From NCBI GenBank assembly GCA_964646465.1, contig CAZYEN010000029.1, forward strand, positions 6,762 through 70,761: a stretch of 64,000 nucleotides of DNA, in the 5' to 3' direction. Made by a program: the position numbers and the translations under genes. Under the pieces are notes generated by a model, which was not told the origin of the DNA, made no database searches, and was given only the letters and a program-made list of their open reading frames with translations. How positions within the stretch are numbered: the first letter of the stretch is position 1; the number at the start of each line of letters is the position of its first letter. Positions 51,391-60,404 of this stretch are shown here, one piece after another. The stretch comes from CALRBF01 sp964646465 (lineage in GTDB: Bacteria > Patescibacteriota > Minisyncoccia > SW-4-49-11).

Positions 51391-53010
51391 TTAACTCTTA
51401 TATCCCTTACGAATATATTCTAGTACCATGCGATGAGTATTATAATAGCTTCCAATTAAAGATATAGCTGATCTTTGCATTTTGCTAAATTTATCTCTAT
51501 CATTATAAAATACATCAATGGCATTATTAATATTGTCATACATACTATTAATCTCCTGATACTCATCACTGCCGGCAATTGTCCATCCATTGACATTATG
51601 TATCCCACTTTCTGGCCACCAACCATCATAGGTTGAAATATTCAAAACTCCATTTAAGGAGGCTTTCATACCACTTGTACCAGAGGCTTCATAGCAAATT
51701 CTTGGAGTATTCAGCCAAACATCAACTCCGCTAACTAATAGTTTTGACATCTCCATACTATAATTTGGTAGATAAATTATTTTTAGATATTCATTATTAT
51801 ACTCTTTCGCAATAGATAATATTCTTTTAATGATGTCTGCACCTACTAAATCTGTATGATAGGCTTTACCGGCAAATATAATGTTAATCCCTTTATACTT
51901 TTCAGCTAAACTAACTAATCTTTCAATATCTGAAAAAATTAAATGAGCCCTTTTATATTCAGTTGCTCTTCTAGCAAATCCGATAGTAAATGCATTGGGT
52001 AGAAAATCTATATTTGTCTGTTGTATTAGATAATTAGCTAGATTATCTTTATTAATTTGATGGGCTTGTTTTATATCTTCAGCTGGAATTCCTTCTACAT
52101 ATCTTAATATCTCAGGATGCATTTGCCAACTGGGAAAATATGATTGTAAAACCTGATTGATTGAACTCGAAACCCAAGTAGGGCTATGAATGCCATTGGT
52201 AACATAGTCAATTTTATGTTCAGGAAACATGGCAGAAGAAACCTCTTGATGTTTGGCTGATACAGCATTGGAATAGTCTGCTAAAGACAGAGCTAATCTA
52301 GTTAAATTAATTGTATCTTCAGCTTCAAAAGCTTCTTTTGGTATATTTTGTAATTGCTCTGGCTTACATATATTCCTTAGCCATTCTATTGGTAATCTAG
52401 TATGTCCCCCAATTAGAGGTGTGTGTGTGGTAAAGACAACCTGTGCTGTTGGATGGTCTATTTCTAAAGCAATTAAAGCACTATGACTTTCATTTAGATG
52501 AAATGTATGTATTTCTGTACATCCAAGGATATTGAGAGCATATTTACTACCAAGTCCTAATACTAATAATTGTCTTCTGAAAATTTCTGAATCGGGGGAA
52601 TAAACTTTATCTGATACGGCTCTGAATTCAGCTGAGTTTTCTTCTAAGTCAGTATCTAGGAGAAGAATAGAAATTGATTTATTGGATAGGGGAGAAGTAT
52701 ATATAAATTCCCAGATGTTGACCTTAACTATTTCATTGGCAAGGGGTATGGTGGTTTTTCCAATTAAATTTAGGAGTTTAATATAATCCCATTCTTGGGG
52801 ATGAGCAATTTGTCCATCCATATCATCTAGAGTCTGATCTAGATACCCGTGTTTATATAGTATACCAACTCCTACTACAGGTAAACCTAGATCAGCATAG
52901 CTTTTTATTGTATCTCCTGCTAGTATGCCAAGTCCTCCGGTGTATAATTTTATATCATCAGATAGCCCAAATTCCATACAAATATAGGCAGTTTTTGGTG
53001 TATAATTCAT
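51391..53010 (-). CDS. alpha-glucan (glycogen/starch) phosphorylase, short form
   Basis: A 539-residue GT35-type phosphorylase. CMEFGLSDDIKLYTGGLGILAGD, VVFTTHTPLIGGH, FTIGFARRATEYKRA, IIFAGKAYH and EASGTSGMKASLNGVLNISTYDGWW are the family blocks; the Lys in GMKASLNG would carry PLP. It lacks the N-terminal DUF3417 and the 200-plus extra residues of classical GlgP. It releases glucose-1-phosphate from a glucan. No glycogen-synthesis gene is in the window. Confidence 0.9.
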   Translation of the reverse strand: MNYTPKTAYICMEFGLSDDIKLYTGGLGILAGDTIKSYADLGLPVVGVGILYKHGYLDQTLDDMDGQIAHPQEWDYIKLLNLIGKTTIPLANEIVKVNIWEFIYTSPLSNKSISILLLDTDLEENSAEFRAVSDKVYSPDSEIFRRQLLVLGLGSKYALNILGCTEIHTFHLNESHSALIALEIDHPTAQVVFTTHTPLIGGHTRLPIEWLRNICKPEQLQNIPKEAFEAEDTINLTRLALSLADYSNAVSAKHQEVSSAMFPEHKIDYVTNGIHSPTWVSSSINQVLQSYFPSWQMHPEILRYVEGIPAEDIKQAHQINKDNLANYLIQQTNIDFLPNAFTIGFARRATEYKRAHLIFSDIERLVSLAEKYKGINIIFAGKAYHTDLVGADIIKRILSIAKEYNNEYLKIIYLPNYSMEMSKLLVSGVDVWLNTPRICYEASGTSGMKASLNGVLNISTYDGWWPESGIHNVNGWTIAGSDEYQEINSMYDNINNAIDVFYNDRDKFSKMQRSAISLIGSYYNTHRMVLEYIRKGYKS

Positions 53011-53059
53011 TTTTATTAATCTTTATATGTTATTTACTAAGTATAACATATTATTGAAA

Positions 53060-53083
53060 AATAAAAAATCCCCAATTTGGGGA
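53060..53083 (-). terminator. terminator of rpmA
   Basis: On the minus strand TCCCC and GGGGA (loop AAATT) are followed by TTTTTTATTTTT. It lies 31 bases after the L27 stop. Confidence 0.8.
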
Positions 53084-53114
53084 ATATTTTATTACAGTAT
53101 AAAGAAGATTATAT

Positions 53115-53387
53115 TTAGACTACGGAAACAGTTTTAACTATTTTTCTCTTTCCAGTAAAAGATGTCTTTTTAGTGTCTTTAAATGCAATCACTCCATTGG
53201 CTACAGAATACAAAGTATCATCAGCTCCTTTCGCTACATTTAGTCCAGGATGAAACTTGGTTCCTCTTTGTCTAATAATAATTTGTCCTTTCTCTACTTT
53301 TTGTCCAGCGTATAGTTTAACTCCAAGGTATTTTGGATTTGAATCTCGTCCTAAAGTTGTAGATCCACCAGCTTTTCTATGTGCCAT
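53115..53387 (-). CDS. rpmA: 50S ribosomal protein L27
   Basis: A 90-residue protein starting MAHRKAGGSTTLGRDSNPKYLGVKLY, with GQIIIRQRGTKFHPG, which is L27. The ATG at 53387 gives the correct mature start; an upstream in-frame start at 53444 only adds a hydrophobic shadow. The extended N-terminus that some Firmicutes cleave is absent. Its start is 37 bases from the divergent gene at 53425. L21, its usual neighbour, is not in the window. Confidence 0.97.
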   Translation of the reverse strand: MAHRKAGGSTTLGRDSNPKYLGVKLYAGQKVEKGQIIIRQRGTKFHPGLNVAKGADDTLYSVANGVIAFKDTKKTSFTGKRKIVKTVSVV

Positions 53388-53408
53388 ATCGAATATTATT
53401 ACTATATA

Positions 53409-53417
53409 TGATATAAT
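53409..53417 (+). promoter_or_regulatory. extended -10 promoter, leaderless start
   Basis: TGATATAAT ends seven bases before the ATG at 53425, so the transcript would begin at or next to the start codon. Confidence 0.55.
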
Positions 53418-53424
53418 AATACAT

Positions 53425-53817
53425 ATGAAACATAAATTTGTCAAGAAGATTGAAGTCTTTTTACTAGCTATGTCAGCTATATTAATAGGTGGCAGCGCTT
53501 ATCTTATTGGGAATATGAATGCTCTTGAATCGAATCTAAGTGAAATCCAGATAGTTTATCCAGGTTCCATTGTTACTCAACCTGATACGACAATTAAGGG
53601 AATTAAGTCAAATCAAACTATAACTAAACCTATTGATAATACTGTATCTACCATAGATACGGGTAAAATAGTTGCTAGTAAAAATGGTAAAAGATATTAT
53701 TATCCAAATTGTGGCGGGATTAATAGAATTAAATCAGAAAATCGTATATACTTTGATACAAAGGAGCAGGCAGAAGCTAAGGGCTTGACTCTTGCTTCAG
53801 GATGTAAAGCACTATGA
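53425..53817 (+). CDS. membrane-anchored protein with Ada-like metal-binding fold
   Basis: A 130-residue protein with an N-terminal membrane helix (about 8-30), a threonine/serine-rich linker, and a C-terminal module VASKNGKRYYYPNCGGINRI ... YFDTKEQAEAKGLTLASGCKAL. This resembles the small Ada metal-binding domain found at the end of nucleases and comEA-like proteins, with two conserved cysteines. It probably sits outside the cell. The stop overlaps the FtsQ-like start by four bases. Confidence 0.65.
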   Translation: MKHKFVKKIEVFLLAMSAILIGGSAYLIGNMNALESNLSEIQIVYPGSIVTQPDTTIKGIKSNQTITKPIDNTVSTIDTGKIVASKNGKRYYYPNCGGINRIKSENRIYFDTKEQAEAKGLTLASGCKAL

Positions 53818-54638
53818 GAAAAACTTATATTCCAAAGACATATAATAGAAATGAAAAAACAATTGCTAGGTCTAAATCTAGAAATTTAATTATAGATTTA
53901 TTAAAGTTTATAATGGTAGCCTTGATAATAGGTGGAATTGGATATATATTGTATTCACCAATTTTAAATATAATTCGTTTTGAAGTTAACTTAGAAGACG
54001 CAGTACTGAAAGATGACATTATATCTAGAACACAAAACCTGGTAGAAGATCAAACTTATTGGTGGTATAATAATAAGAATATAATTTTACTAAAAGCTAA
54101 AGAATTAGAAAAATACTTATTACAAGAGTTTCCACAAATTAAAAGTGCTGTAATTAAAAGAAATTTATTTGATAGAGTGATAGATTTAGATATTATACTT
54201 AGAACTGCTACTTTTTATAGTTGTTATGATGAGATCTGCTATAATATAAGTGAAGATGGCTTTAATATGGGGGCTAATCCAGTTTTAGATGCAAACTTAG
54301 TTGAAATAAAAGGATTATCTACAAAACAAGTTGGAGAAACATTTCTCTCGGAAAGAGAAATGAATTGGCTTAAGAATATTGTAGAGGAATACAATACAAT
54401 AGATAATATTAAAATTAATACTATTTATATTCAGCAAAAATCTAAAGATAGTATAGATAGTGTTTTGGTCTATACAGAAAAGGGATATTATATTATGCTA
54501 GATTTAGATACAGATATAATTTATCAGGCACAAGTATTAAAGCAAGTATTTATTTCTCAAATTCCTTTAGAGAGGCAAAATTCATTAGAGTATATTGATT
54601 TGAGAATAAAAGATAGAGCTTATTATAAATTCAAGTAA
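53814..54638 (+). CDS. FtsQ/DivIB-like cell division protein
   Basis: A 274-residue protein with a basic cytoplasmic start, one membrane helix (about 28-50) and an outside part with a POTRA-like region (about 54-115: FEVNLEDAVLKDDIISRTQNLV ... FPQIKSAVIKRNLFDRVIDLDI). A beta-domain follows (FYSCYDEICYNISEDG). The pattern is that of FtsQ, which links early and late divisome proteins. The identity is low, as usual for this family. Confidence 0.7.
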   Translation: MRKTYIPKTYNRNEKTIARSKSRNLIIDLLKFIMVALIIGGIGYILYSPILNIIRFEVNLEDAVLKDDIISRTQNLVEDQTYWWYNNKNIILLKAKELEKYLLQEFPQIKSAVIKRNLFDRVIDLDIILRTATFYSCYDEICYNISEDGFNMGANPVLDANLVEIKGLSTKQVGETFLSEREMNWLKNIVEEYNTIDNIKINTIYIQQKSKDSIDSVLVYTEKGYYIMLDLDTDIIYQAQVLKQVFISQIPLERQNSLEYIDLRIKDRAYYKFK

Positions 54639-54641
54639 TCT

Positions 54642-56432
54642 ATGTTGAATAAGTTATTACAAGTATATAATAAAACTCCATTATGGGTTTTTATCTTAGG
54701 TTTAACTTTAATTTTAGGAGTTTTGGCTTTTGGATCTAGTGCTGGAGATTCTTTGACTGTAGATGAAAGTCCACATATTGTAGCGGGGTATTCTTATGTA
54801 GTTGAGGGTGATTATCGTTTAAATCCAGAACATCCGCCACTGCTAAAATTATTATCAGGGATATCTATTTGGTTAGGGGATAAATTAACTTCTCAAAATA
54901 TATATTTTCCTAACAATATACCGGCCTGGAATGAAAAGGTTAATGCTCAATGGGATATGGGTTATGAACTCTTATTTCAATCTGGAAATGATGCCGATAC
55001 TATAATTTGGTGGGCTAGATTACCTACAATTCTAATTTTATTGTTGGGAGTTGTATGTATTGCGTATTCAGTCAATTATCATACAAAGAGTAAAAGTATT
55101 GCTATTATTAGTAGTGTTTTGTATGTTTTTTCGCCAAATGTGATTGCTCATGGCAGATTAGTGACTACGGATTTAATCGCGAGTCTAACCTTTTTAGTAG
55201 TGATAGATTTTTGGATTAGATATCTTAAAATTCCTAGTTGGAGACATATTATATATCTGACTTTAGCCATAGGCATAGCTTTCTTAGCTAAATTTTCCAC
55301 AATACTATTAATTCCATTAATGATATTGACTGGTTTTAGTTATATATTTATAAAATATTGGAAGGATAAAAGATTAATTTTTAAAAATATAATTTTAATA
55401 CGAGATTTTATAATTATTGGTCTTGGGGTCTTTATAATAATAAATTTAGTTTATTTTATTACAATGCGTAATATGAGTCTAGATACTCAGCTGAGGTTAG
55501 TACAAGAATCTTTTCCACAAGAAAATCAGATTTCTGATTTAACTAAACAAGGTTTATCTAATATTATTCAAACCCCATCTCTTAGATATTTTGGACAATA
55601 CATGCTAGGTCAGGCTATGGTGATTCAGAGAGTCGGAGGCGGGAACACAACCTTTTTATTAGGTGAGTTTACCAACCAAAGTTTTATAGAGTATTTCCCA
55701 CTAACCTATTTACTAAAAGAAAATCTAGCGGCCATTCTTAGCTTATTTAGTATATTATTAATATCAGTAATTAAATTAACACATATATTTAGAGATAAAA
55801 AAATTAATCTCAAGTCTAGGATTCTTAATAATTGGTATCTAATTACCATTATCTGTATGATAGCAATATACTGGATAATTAGTGTTAGAGGTAATCTAAA
55901 TCTAGGGATTAGACATATTTTACCAGCTGTTATTTTGACCTATATTGTTATTGCTTTTGGAATTGTCAAATTACTAATACCTATGAAATTTTCTAGGGTA
56001 ATATTAGGGATATTTTTATCTTGGTATATTTTAGCTGCAATATTGACATATCCAAACTATATTTCAAGTTTGAATATATTAGCTGGTCAAAATCAAGGAT
56101 ATCAAACTTTCACAGATTCCAACTTAGATTGGGGACAAGATTTGAAAAGACTAAATAATTGGACTAAACAAAAAAACATTGATACACTATATATAGATTA
56201 TTTTGGTACTGGAGATGTGAAATATTATCTGCCTGATATCAACATAATACCCATTAAGTCAACTGATGGCCCACAAATTGGGTACACGGCAATTAGCGCC
56301 ACTATGTTTCAAGATTCTTTCTATAATAGACAAAATGACCCATATTATCAAGAATATTGGTGGTTAGTATGGAGAAGGCCGGACTATATTATAGGAAATT
56401 CCATTCTAATTTATTATAATGACAAATATTAA
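54642..56432 (+). CDS. GT39/PMT-like multi-pass glycosyltransferase
   Basis: A 596-residue protein with about eleven helices. An outside loop after helix one holds TVDESPHIVAGYSYVVEGDYRLNPEHPPLLK, with the Asp-Glu pair and the HPPL motif of GT-C enzymes that use polyprenyl-phosphate sugars. It likely glycosylates proteins or lipids outside the membrane. The donor and target are unknown. Confidence 0.85.
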   Translation: MLNKLLQVYNKTPLWVFILGLTLILGVLAFGSSAGDSLTVDESPHIVAGYSYVVEGDYRLNPEHPPLLKLLSGISIWLGDKLTSQNIYFPNNIPAWNEKVNAQWDMGYELLFQSGNDADTIIWWARLPTILILLLGVVCIAYSVNYHTKSKSIAIISSVLYVFSPNVIAHGRLVTTDLIASLTFLVVIDFWIRYLKIPSWRHIIYLTLAIGIAFLAKFSTILLIPLMILTGFSYIFIKYWKDKRLIFKNIILIRDFIIIGLGVFIIINLVYFITMRNMSLDTQLRLVQESFPQENQISDLTKQGLSNIIQTPSLRYFGQYMLGQAMVIQRVGGGNTTFLLGEFTNQSFIEYFPLTYLLKENLAAILSLFSILLISVIKLTHIFRDKKINLKSRILNNWYLITIICMIAIYWIISVRGNLNLGIRHILPAVILTYIVIAFGIVKLLIPMKFSRVILGIFLSWYILAAILTYPNYISSLNILAGQNQGYQTFTDSNLDWGQDLKRLNNWTKQKNIDTLYIDYFGTGDVKYYLPDINIIPIKSTDGPQIGYTAISATMFQDSFYNRQNDPYYQEYWWLVWRRPDYIIGNSILIYYNDKY

Positions 56433-56440
56433 ACAAATTT

Positions 56441-56905
56441 ATGCCAGAAATACCTAATAATACTGAAAATAATATTATTGAACAAAGTCAACACTCAATA
56501 GAGAGGCAGACTGAAAGTTTAAATTCAATAGAATATATTAAATCTGAATTTAATATAGAAACAGCTCAACCCAGAGTGGAGCAGCCTGTTGTGTATGAGA
56601 ACGAGAAACATATAAAGCAAGTTGTAGAAACTCAGAAACAAATATATCAATCCAATATATCTAATAAGCAGCTCTCAGATAAGATCCAAGAAAAATATAG
56701 TTGGCTCTTAAGTATTCCAGAAGCAAATAGAATAGATGTTTCTGTCAAACTGATTACCACCAAAGGAAAAGATATATTAGAAGTGATTCATGCCTTCTTG
56801 GCGATTGAGGATTATGTATCACTAGATAGGTTAGAAGAAAGTCTCAATGCAATTTACCCTACTCTAGTAAGTGAGGGTTTGCTTCCCGATGTACACGATA
56901 AATAA
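56441..56905 (+). CDS. hypothetical protein upstream of the conjugation-type ATPase
   Basis: A 154-residue soluble protein. The first 70 residues are low complexity (Asn, Glu, Gln) and probably disordered. The C-terminal 85 residues (SWLLSIPEANRIDVSVKLITTKGKDILEVIHAFLAIEDY) look helical and folded. No family is recognised. It starts nine bases before the ATPase gene on the same strand and may be its accessory factor. Confidence 0.55.
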   Translation: MPEIPNNTENNIIEQSQHSIERQTESLNSIEYIKSEFNIETAQPRVEQPVVYENEKHIKQVVETQKQIYQSNISNKQLSDKIQEKYSWLLSIPEANRIDVSVKLITTKGKDILEVIHAFLAIEDYVSLDRLEESLNAIYPTLVSEGLLPDVHDK

Positions 56906-56913
56906 AATTTATT

Positions 56914-59337
56914 ATGCTTACAGTTCTATATATAATTCTAATCATTTGGGCAGTAGCTATGATATATCTAATTACTAATTTGATTGTTCAGCCCTTTTGG
57001 GAAAAAAGAAGAGTAAATAGAGGTCTATCAATGACACAATATCAGATTATTGTTCCTCGTAACATCCCTAAACCTGAGTCTAATATCAAAGATCTGATTA
57101 GTATAATGGAACAAGTTTATGCTAGTTTTTCTTATCTAAAATTAGAAAACTTTATAAATAGAATTCGTTATAGTAATCCATATATATCTCTTGAAATCGT
57201 TAGTCCAACTGAGAGAGATGAGATTAACTTTTATATTGGTGTGCCTAAAGGCTATGAGTCTATTTTTGAGAAACAAATTCATGGAGTATATCCTGAAGCT
57301 GAATTAAAAAGAATTACCGATTATAATGTTCTCGTGCCAGGAGCAGAGATTAGAGCTGGTTACCTAAAACTAAAAAAACCTTACGTTTTACCAGTTAAAA
57401 CCTATAGAGAGTTGGAATCAAACCCTTTGAATGTTATAACTTCAGCTTTATCTAAAATTCAGGAAGATGAAAGTGCGGTCGTCCAGATCTTAATTCAAAG
57501 GATATCTGATAATTGGATTGATAATGGACAAAAAGTAATGAAAAAGATGCAAAAAGGGGAGTCTTTCAAAGACGCTTACTCTGATGTTTTTGGAAGTTTA
57601 GATAGACAATTTATCAAGACTTTAGGTCAAGTTACAAAATCAAAGAACCTTTCAGAAAATGAACCTAAAATACTATTACCTCAAGAATCTGTGATGTTAG
57701 AAAAAATTAGTCAGAAGACTTCTAAGGTAGCTTACGCAACTAATATTAGGCTATTAACTATATCTAAAGACAAGCATAGAGCAGATATGTTATTTGACCA
57801 GCTAGAAGGAGCTTTCGCTCAATTTGCTAACGGAGATCTGAATGAATTTAAGGTTGTTAAGTATCCAATTTATAATGTCAAACAATTCATCTATACATTT
57901 ATATTTAGGTTATTCTCCGGCAAAGAGGCTATGATTTTGAATACTGAAGAGTTAACTAGTATCTATCATATCCCAGCTGTCGGAGTGGAGACGCCTAAAG
58001 TTACTTGGATTACTTCCAAAACCTCACACCCTCCAGTAGATCTACCAAAAACAGGATTATTAATTGGTAAGAATATATATAGAGGAGAAGAAGTGGAAAT
58101 TCGAATGAAAGAAGAAGACCGTAGGAGGCATATGTATCTGATTGGACAAACTGGAACGGGTAAAAGCTCTTTGATGAAAAAAATGATTCAAGAAGATTTA
58201 GAATCAGGACATGGGTTAGCTTTACTTGATCCTAATGGAGACTTTGCAGTAGAGGTGTTAGGAATGATACCAGAGCATCGTATGAATGATGTTATTTACT
58301 TTAACCCTGCTGATACTCAATATCCAATGGGACTTAATATTCTTGAAGCTCGTATCCATGAAGAAAAAGACTTCTTGATTCAAGAAATGATTTCTATATT
58401 CTATAAATTAGTCTCTGACCCTAGTATGATAGGTCCAATTTTTGAGCATAATATGCGAATGGCAATGGCAGCTTTAATGTCTGATGTTAATAATCCTAGA
58501 ACTTTAGTTGAAATCCCTTTGATGTTTACAGACGAAGCTTTTAGAAGAGAAGTGTTATTAACTGTAGATGATCCAGTGATTAGACATTTCTGGGAAAAAG
58601 AATTTCCAGCTACTCAAAAAGGCTCCCAAGCAGGAGATACTTTAGGATATCTTTTGAGTAAATTAGGAAGATTTATTGAAAATGAAATGGTGAGAAACAT
58701 AATTGGACAATCTAGGTCAGCTTTTGATTTTCAAGATATTATGAATTCAGGTAAAATTTTGATTGGCAATTTATCCAAAGGGGGCTTAGGAGAACAAAAT
58801 AGTAATCTATTAGGTATGTTATTAGTCTCCAAATTGCAAATGGCGGCTTTTAAGCGAAATGAAATTCCAGAAGAGCAAAGACGAGACTTCTATCTTTATC
58901 TAGATGAGTTCCAAAACTTCACAACAGACAGCATCTCTACCATATTATCAGAAGCTCGTAAATATAGATTATGTCTAATTCTGGCTCACCAATATATAGG
59001 GCAATTATCTGATGGAATTAGGAATGCAGTCTTTGGAAATGTTGGAACTGTTGTAAGTTTCAGGATTAGCTCCGATGATGCTGAAATTATAGCTCAAAGA
59101 ATGCAACCATATTATACAGTTGAAGATTTAGTGTTAATAGATAATCTTAAAGCAGTAATTACTTTAATGATTGATGGTAAAACCAGTAAAGCTTTTAATA
59201 TGGAAGTAATCTTTGCCAATAAATCAGATTTATCTCTACAACAAACGGTAATCATGCAATCAAGGCAAAAATATGCAAAACCAGTAGCTGAGATTAGAGC
59301 AGATATTGAGAGTCGCACCCATAGTATGTTACAATAA
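56914..59337 (+). CDS. conjugation/T4SS-type membrane ATPase (DUF87/TraD-like)
   Basis: An 807-residue protein with an N-terminal membrane helix (about 3-25) and a long N-domain (about 40-340). A RecA-type motor follows: P-loop GQTGTGKS at 411-418, LALLDPNGDFAVEVL, and DFYLYLDEFQNFTTDSISTILSEARKYRLCLILAHQYIGQL for Walker B and sensor. Relatives pump DNA or protein through membranes. Such genes are common in reduced bacteria without full conjugation loci, so the substrate is unknown. Confidence 0.85.
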   Translation: MLTVLYIILIIWAVAMIYLITNLIVQPFWEKRRVNRGLSMTQYQIIVPRNIPKPESNIKDLISIMEQVYASFSYLKLENFINRIRYSNPYISLEIVSPTERDEINFYIGVPKGYESIFEKQIHGVYPEAELKRITDYNVLVPGAEIRAGYLKLKKPYVLPVKTYRELESNPLNVITSALSKIQEDESAVVQILIQRISDNWIDNGQKVMKKMQKGESFKDAYSDVFGSLDRQFIKTLGQVTKSKNLSENEPKILLPQESVMLEKISQKTSKVAYATNIRLLTISKDKHRADMLFDQLEGAFAQFANGDLNEFKVVKYPIYNVKQFIYTFIFRLFSGKEAMILNTEELTSIYHIPAVGVETPKVTWITSKTSHPPVDLPKTGLLIGKNIYRGEEVEIRMKEEDRRRHMYLIGQTGTGKSSLMKKMIQEDLESGHGLALLDPNGDFAVEVLGMIPEHRMNDVIYFNPADTQYPMGLNILEARIHEEKDFLIQEMISIFYKLVSDPSMIGPIFEHNMRMAMAALMSDVNNPRTLVEIPLMFTDEAFRREVLLTVDDPVIRHFWEKEFPATQKGSQAGDTLGYLLSKLGRFIENEMVRNIIGQSRSAFDFQDIMNSGKILIGNLSKGGLGEQNSNLLGMLLVSKLQMAAFKRNEIPEEQRRDFYLYLDEFQNFTTDSISTILSEARKYRLCLILAHQYIGQLSDGIRNAVFGNVGTVVSFRISSDDAEIIAQRMQPYYTVEDLVLIDNLKAVITLMIDGKTSKAFNMEVIFANKSDLSLQQTVIMQSRQKYAKPVAEIRADIESRTHSMLQ

Positions 59338-59356
59338 AATTTATTAAATAATATTT

Positions 59357-60334
59357 ATGATTAATATTTGTCTTACCGGAATTAAACCCACAGGAAGTTT
59401 GCATATTGGTAACTATTTTGGAGCTATGAAACCCATTTTAGAGCTATCTAAACAAGCTGAATTTGATAGAACTTTAGTATTTATAGCTAATTTACATTCG
59501 CTTAATAGTATTAAAGATGGGGAAACTCTGCGAACCTATACCCAAGACATTGCGCTTGATTATTTAGCATTAGATTTAGATTTAGCTAAAACAAGTTTAT
59601 TTTTACAATCAGACATTAAACCGCTGACTGAGCTTACATGGATATTCAATAATCTAGTTACAGTCGCTTATTTAGAGAGGTCTCATGCCTATAAAGATGC
59701 AATTGATAATGGCAAAGAAGCCAATATGGGATTATTTGACTATCCGGTTTTGATGGCAGCAGATATTTTATTGTATCAATCCAATGTAGTACCAGTGGGA
59801 CAAGACCAAAAACAACATATTGAAATTGCTCAAACTATAGCCAAAAAATTCAACTCTCAATATGGTCAATTCTTCATCATCCCCAAACCGTATATTCAAG
59901 AAAATACAGCTATAGTTAAAGGTTTAGATGGCCGAAAAATGAGTAAATCATATAAGAATACCATTGATATTTTCGAGGAAGCCGACTTGATTCGAGCTAA
60001 AGTAATGAAAATAACTACAGATTCTAAAGCACCCAATGAGCCAAAAGATCCTGAAACTTGTAATATAATGTCAATTTATAAATTCTTAGCAAACCCAGAT
60101 GAATTAATAGAAATGGAAATTAAATATAAAGAAGGTGGAATTTCCTATAAAGAAGCTAAAGAGATATTAGCAGAGACAATCTTAAAATATTTTCAACCCA
60201 TGCGAACTCGTCGTAATGAATTAGCTAAAAACCCAGAATATGTAGCTGAAATTTTATCTAAAGGAGCAAAAGAAGCTAATTCAATAGCCGAGCAAACCAT
60301 TCAACAAGTCAGAAAATTGGTAGGTATAAGTTAA
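59357..60334 (+). CDS. trpS: tryptophanyl-tRNA synthetase
   Basis: A 325-residue class I synthetase. GIKPTGSLHIGNYFGAMKP contains the HIGN motif. LMAADILLYQSNVVPVGQDQKQHIEI is the tryptophan pocket region, and GRKMSKSYKN is the KMSKS motif. Length is normal. It starts 19 bases after the ATPase gene. Confidence 0.96.
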   Translation: MINICLTGIKPTGSLHIGNYFGAMKPILELSKQAEFDRTLVFIANLHSLNSIKDGETLRTYTQDIALDYLALDLDLAKTSLFLQSDIKPLTELTWIFNNLVTVAYLERSHAYKDAIDNGKEANMGLFDYPVLMAADILLYQSNVVPVGQDQKQHIEIAQTIAKKFNSQYGQFFIIPKPYIQENTAIVKGLDGRKMSKSYKNTIDIFEEADLIRAKVMKITTDSKAPNEPKDPETCNIMSIYKFLANPDELIEMEIKYKEGGISYKEAKEILAETILKYFQPMRTRRNELAKNPEYVAEILSKGAKEANSIAEQTIQQVRKLVGIS

Positions 60335-60363
60335 TACTTACATTTGCCTAAAATTTAAATTTA

Positions 60364-60372
60364 TGATATAAT
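60364..60372 (+). promoter_or_regulatory. extended -10 promoter of the beta-CASP gene
   Basis: TGATATAAT, with a start near 60379, about 26 bases before the ATG at 60405. Confidence 0.5.
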
Positions 60373-60404
60373 TTATTTATATTAAAATAATATAAATAAA
60401 AACA

